From Falsiroseomonas sp050563535 (GTDB lineage: Bacteria > Pseudomonadota > Alphaproteobacteria > Acetobacterales > Acetobacteraceae): a stretch of 64,000 nucleotides of DNA. Shown piece by piece: positions 63,505 through 64,000 of the stretch. The notes under the pieces are model-generated. The model was not told where the DNA came from. It did not search any database and was given only the letters and a program-made list of their open reading frames with translations. Location of the stretch: NCBI RefSeq assembly GCF_050563535.1, contig NZ_JBNXUO010000019.1, positions 29,543-93,542 on the forward strand, read 5' to 3'. Position 1 is the first letter of the stretch; the number at the start of each line of letters is the position of its first letter. The position numbers and the translations under genes were made by a program.

Positions 63505-63616
63505 GGAGCGATCGCCGCGCCCTGCGGGACGCGGACCGACATGCGCCGCGCTCCGCGGCAACAGGCTACCGCGTTCGCGCGGACAAACGAGGGTGCCGCG
63601 CTTCGCGCGGCGGGAC
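63505..63616 (+). repeat. Spacer with three similar CCGCG hairpins before infB
   Basis: Short inverted repeats CCGCGCTCCGCGG (about 63546-63558), CCGCGTTCGCGCGG (about 63569-63582) and GCCGCGC-TTC-GCGCGGC (63595-63611) follow one another before the infB ATG. The last closes six bases before the start codon and could hide it. A role in RNA stability or translation is possible but unproven. Confidence 0.5.
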
Positions 63617-64000
63617 ATGACGGACGATAAATCGGGTTCGGATCGGCGGATGAGCGACCAGAACGACCAGGATGCGGGCAAGGGCCGGCTTTCTCTCCGG
63701 CCGGGTGGCCGCCTGGAACTGGGGAAGACGGTGGACGCGGGCAGCGTCCGCCAGTCCTTCAGCCATGGCCGCAGCAAGGTCGTGCAGGTCGAAGTGCTGA
63801 AGAAGCGCACGCCGGCGCCGGCGCCGGCGGCCGCGGCGAAGCCGGGCACCCCCGCTGCGCCGGCGGCGGGCGCCGGCGGCGCAAGGCCGTCCGCGCAGCC
63901 CGGCCGGTCGGGCCCGCAGGGCGCCGGCCAGGCCTCCCGCGGCGCCCCCTCCGTGGGGCGGCCGCTGACGCAGGCCGAACAGGCGAACCGGCAGCGCGTG
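63617..64000 (+). CDS. infB: Translation initiation factor IF-2, N-terminal part (gene continues past the window)
   Basis: The first 128 codons of infB. The alphaproteobacterial IF-2 N-terminal block is visible: LSLRPGGRLELGKTVDAGSVRQSFSHGRS and VVQVEVLKKR, followed by an Ala/Pro/Gly-rich linker (PAPAPAAAAKPG). The ATG at 63617 gives MTDDKSGSDRR; an ATG twelve codons later is possible. The GTPase domain lies outside. It ends the rimP-nusA-DUF448-infB operon inside the window. Confidence 0.93.
   Translation, partial: MTDDKSGSDRRMSDQNDQDAGKGRLSLRPGGRLELGKTVDAGSVRQSFSHGRSKVVQVEVLKKRTPAPAPAAAAKPGTPAAPAAGAGGARPSAQPGRSGPQGAGQASRGAPSVGRPLTQAEQANRQRV

Overview
The window is very GC-rich DNA with dense, often overlapping genes. 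Its content points to an alphaproteobacterium close to Acetobacteraceae/Roseomonas (Rhodospirillales). Supporting features are an aa3-type cytochrome oxidase cluster in the order ctaC-ctaD-ctaB-small ORF-ctaG-ctaE-surf1, an AapJQMP-type general amino-acid transporter, a DUF448/L7Ae fusion between nusA and infB, DUF2125 and DUF3422 genes, and Kdo genes. No phage, insertion sequence or CRISPR array is visible. The taxonomic placement is an inference from gene content and composition only.

Layout. 0-1.5 kb: a metal-binding lipocalin-free ABC receptor gene (zinc/manganese type) runs out of the left edge and diverges from an ArsR/SmtB-type zinc sensor; an array of 8-bp repeats lies between them. 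1.6-8.1 kb: cytochrome c oxidase structural and assembly genes. 8.1-16 kb: an M32 carboxypeptidase and a convergent 2,101-residue RTX repeat protein. 16.2-21.7 kb: DUF2125, ChaC, plsC, a DUF218 protein, ftsEX and a zinc-ribbon membrane protein. The convergent chaC/plsC gap carries DnaA-box-like and IHF-like motifs. 21.8-28 kb: ribF-LOG-MaoC, an M20 peptidase, ynfA and the Kdo genes kdsA-kdsB-kdsD. 28-31.8 kb: a MacAB-like export system whose ATPase and permease genes are bridged by a chain of tiny overlapping ORFs. 31.9-36.6 kb: panE, an aldose-epimerase homologue, a small secreted protein, a block of strong hairpins, scoAB, tRNA-Ala and a small unknown gene. 36.7-44.3 kb: kup, the aap operon and an ornithine-cyclodeaminase homologue. 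44.3-50.4 kb: a degenerate histidine-kinase-like protein, a PBP1A-type transpeptidase, murJ, a small membrane protein and a chemoreceptor. 50.5-55.8 kb: grpE, DUF3422 (opposite strand), dnaK and dnaJ. 56-64 kb: a methyltransferase, dapB, metK, trmB, a small papain/C39-like protein and the rimP-nusA-DUF448-infB operon, which runs off the right edge.

Most of the window is conserved housekeeping: respiration, envelope and LPS building, cell division, chaperones and translation. The less ordinary parts are regulatory or structural: the octamer array beside the zinc sensor, the DnaA/IHF-like cluster, the mini-ORF relay in the macAB operon, a Spy-like insertion in the MacA-type adaptor, the 300-bp repeat architecture of the RTX gene, and the terminator-like hairpin in the rimP-nusA leader. 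These are reported as hypotheses with tests.
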